Below, one piece after another: positions 24,466 through 24,496 of a stretch of DNA of 24,496 nucleotides. The position numbers and the translations under genes were made by a program. Source of the stretch: Clostridia bacterium (GTDB lineage Bacteria; Bacillota; Clostridia; Oscillospirales; Acutalibacteraceae); contig CAAGMR010000064.1 in the NCBI GenBank assembly GCA_900771085.1, forward strand, positions 1 through 24,496, in the 5' to 3' direction. The first letter of the stretch is position 1. Every line of letters begins with the position of its first letter. A model generated the notes under the pieces. The model was not told where the DNA came from and did not search any database. It saw only the letters and a list, made by a program, of their open reading frames with translations.

Positions 24466-24496
24466 AAAGAAAAACCGACCAAGAAGCTTCTCGGTC
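24466..24496 (-). terminator. Terminator-like hairpin upstream of tRNA-Asn (touches window edge)
   Basis: On the minus strand GACCGAGAAG and CTTCTTGGTC (24477-24496) can pair, with one G-U pair and the middle bases forming the loop. The strand then continues GGTTTTTCTTTTT. It looks like the terminator of a gene lying to the right of the window, but it ends 20 nt before the tRNA, so it may instead be read through. Confidence 0.6.

Overview
The window looks like chromosomal DNA of a low-to-mid GC Bacillota, most likely a Clostridia/Lachnospiraceae-type anaerobe. This rests on the Shine-Dalgarno (SD)-led start sites, compact operons, a single-chain clade II PurL, a PurO-type IMP cyclohydrolase paired with a stand-alone AICAR transformylase, and clostridial-style Lgt and DinB proteins. 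The family is inferred from recognised sequence features; no search was run. Almost everything is on the minus strand. I see no insertion sequence, prophage, CRISPR array or rRNA.

Layout, left to right. 1-242 (+) is the tail of a YfhO-like membrane protein, ending at a bidirectional terminator. 308-2035 (-) is an adenylate-forming (acyl-CoA synthetase-like) enzyme. 2281-4589 (-) holds two tandem, diverged secreted SGNH/GDSL hydrolases with their own promoter and terminator. 4841-17245 (-) is a long purine operon. In transcription order it reads purE, purF, purM, purN, a PurO-type IMP cyclohydrolase, a stand-alone AICAR transformylase, purD, purL, an Apt-like phosphoribosyltransferase and glyA, and it ends at a terminator just after glyA. 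Directly upstream is ilvE (17339-18406, -), which carries the strongest promoter seen (TTGACA-N17-TAAAAT). The 93-bp ilvE-purE gap holds a strong hairpin but no recognisable purine riboswitch, so ilvE and the pur genes may share a transcript. 18483-19691 (-) is DNA polymerase IV, divergent from an unrecognised one-helix membrane protein (19830-20327, +). A sodium:solute symporter follows (20392-21951, -), with an unusual leader full of palindromes and repeats. 22118-24291 (-) is a tight operon: divergent uracil-DNA glycosylase, lgt, pnuC-like transporter. The right edge holds tRNA-Asn(GTT) and a terminator-like hairpin.

The purine genes cover most of the path from phosphoribosylamine to IMP. 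PurF starts it, PurD, PurN, PurL and PurM build AIR, PurE carboxylates, and the transformylase plus PurO finish. GlyA supplies the one-carbon units used by PurN and the transformylase. purC, purB, purA and purK are not in the window.

Most worth a second look: the eukaryote-like stand-alone AICAR transformylase paired with a PurO cyclase; the repeat and palindrome leader of the symporter; the tandem SGNH hydrolases whose DxxH aspartate is replaced by Tyr; the Ung-like protein with altered motifs; and the ilvE-pur junction.
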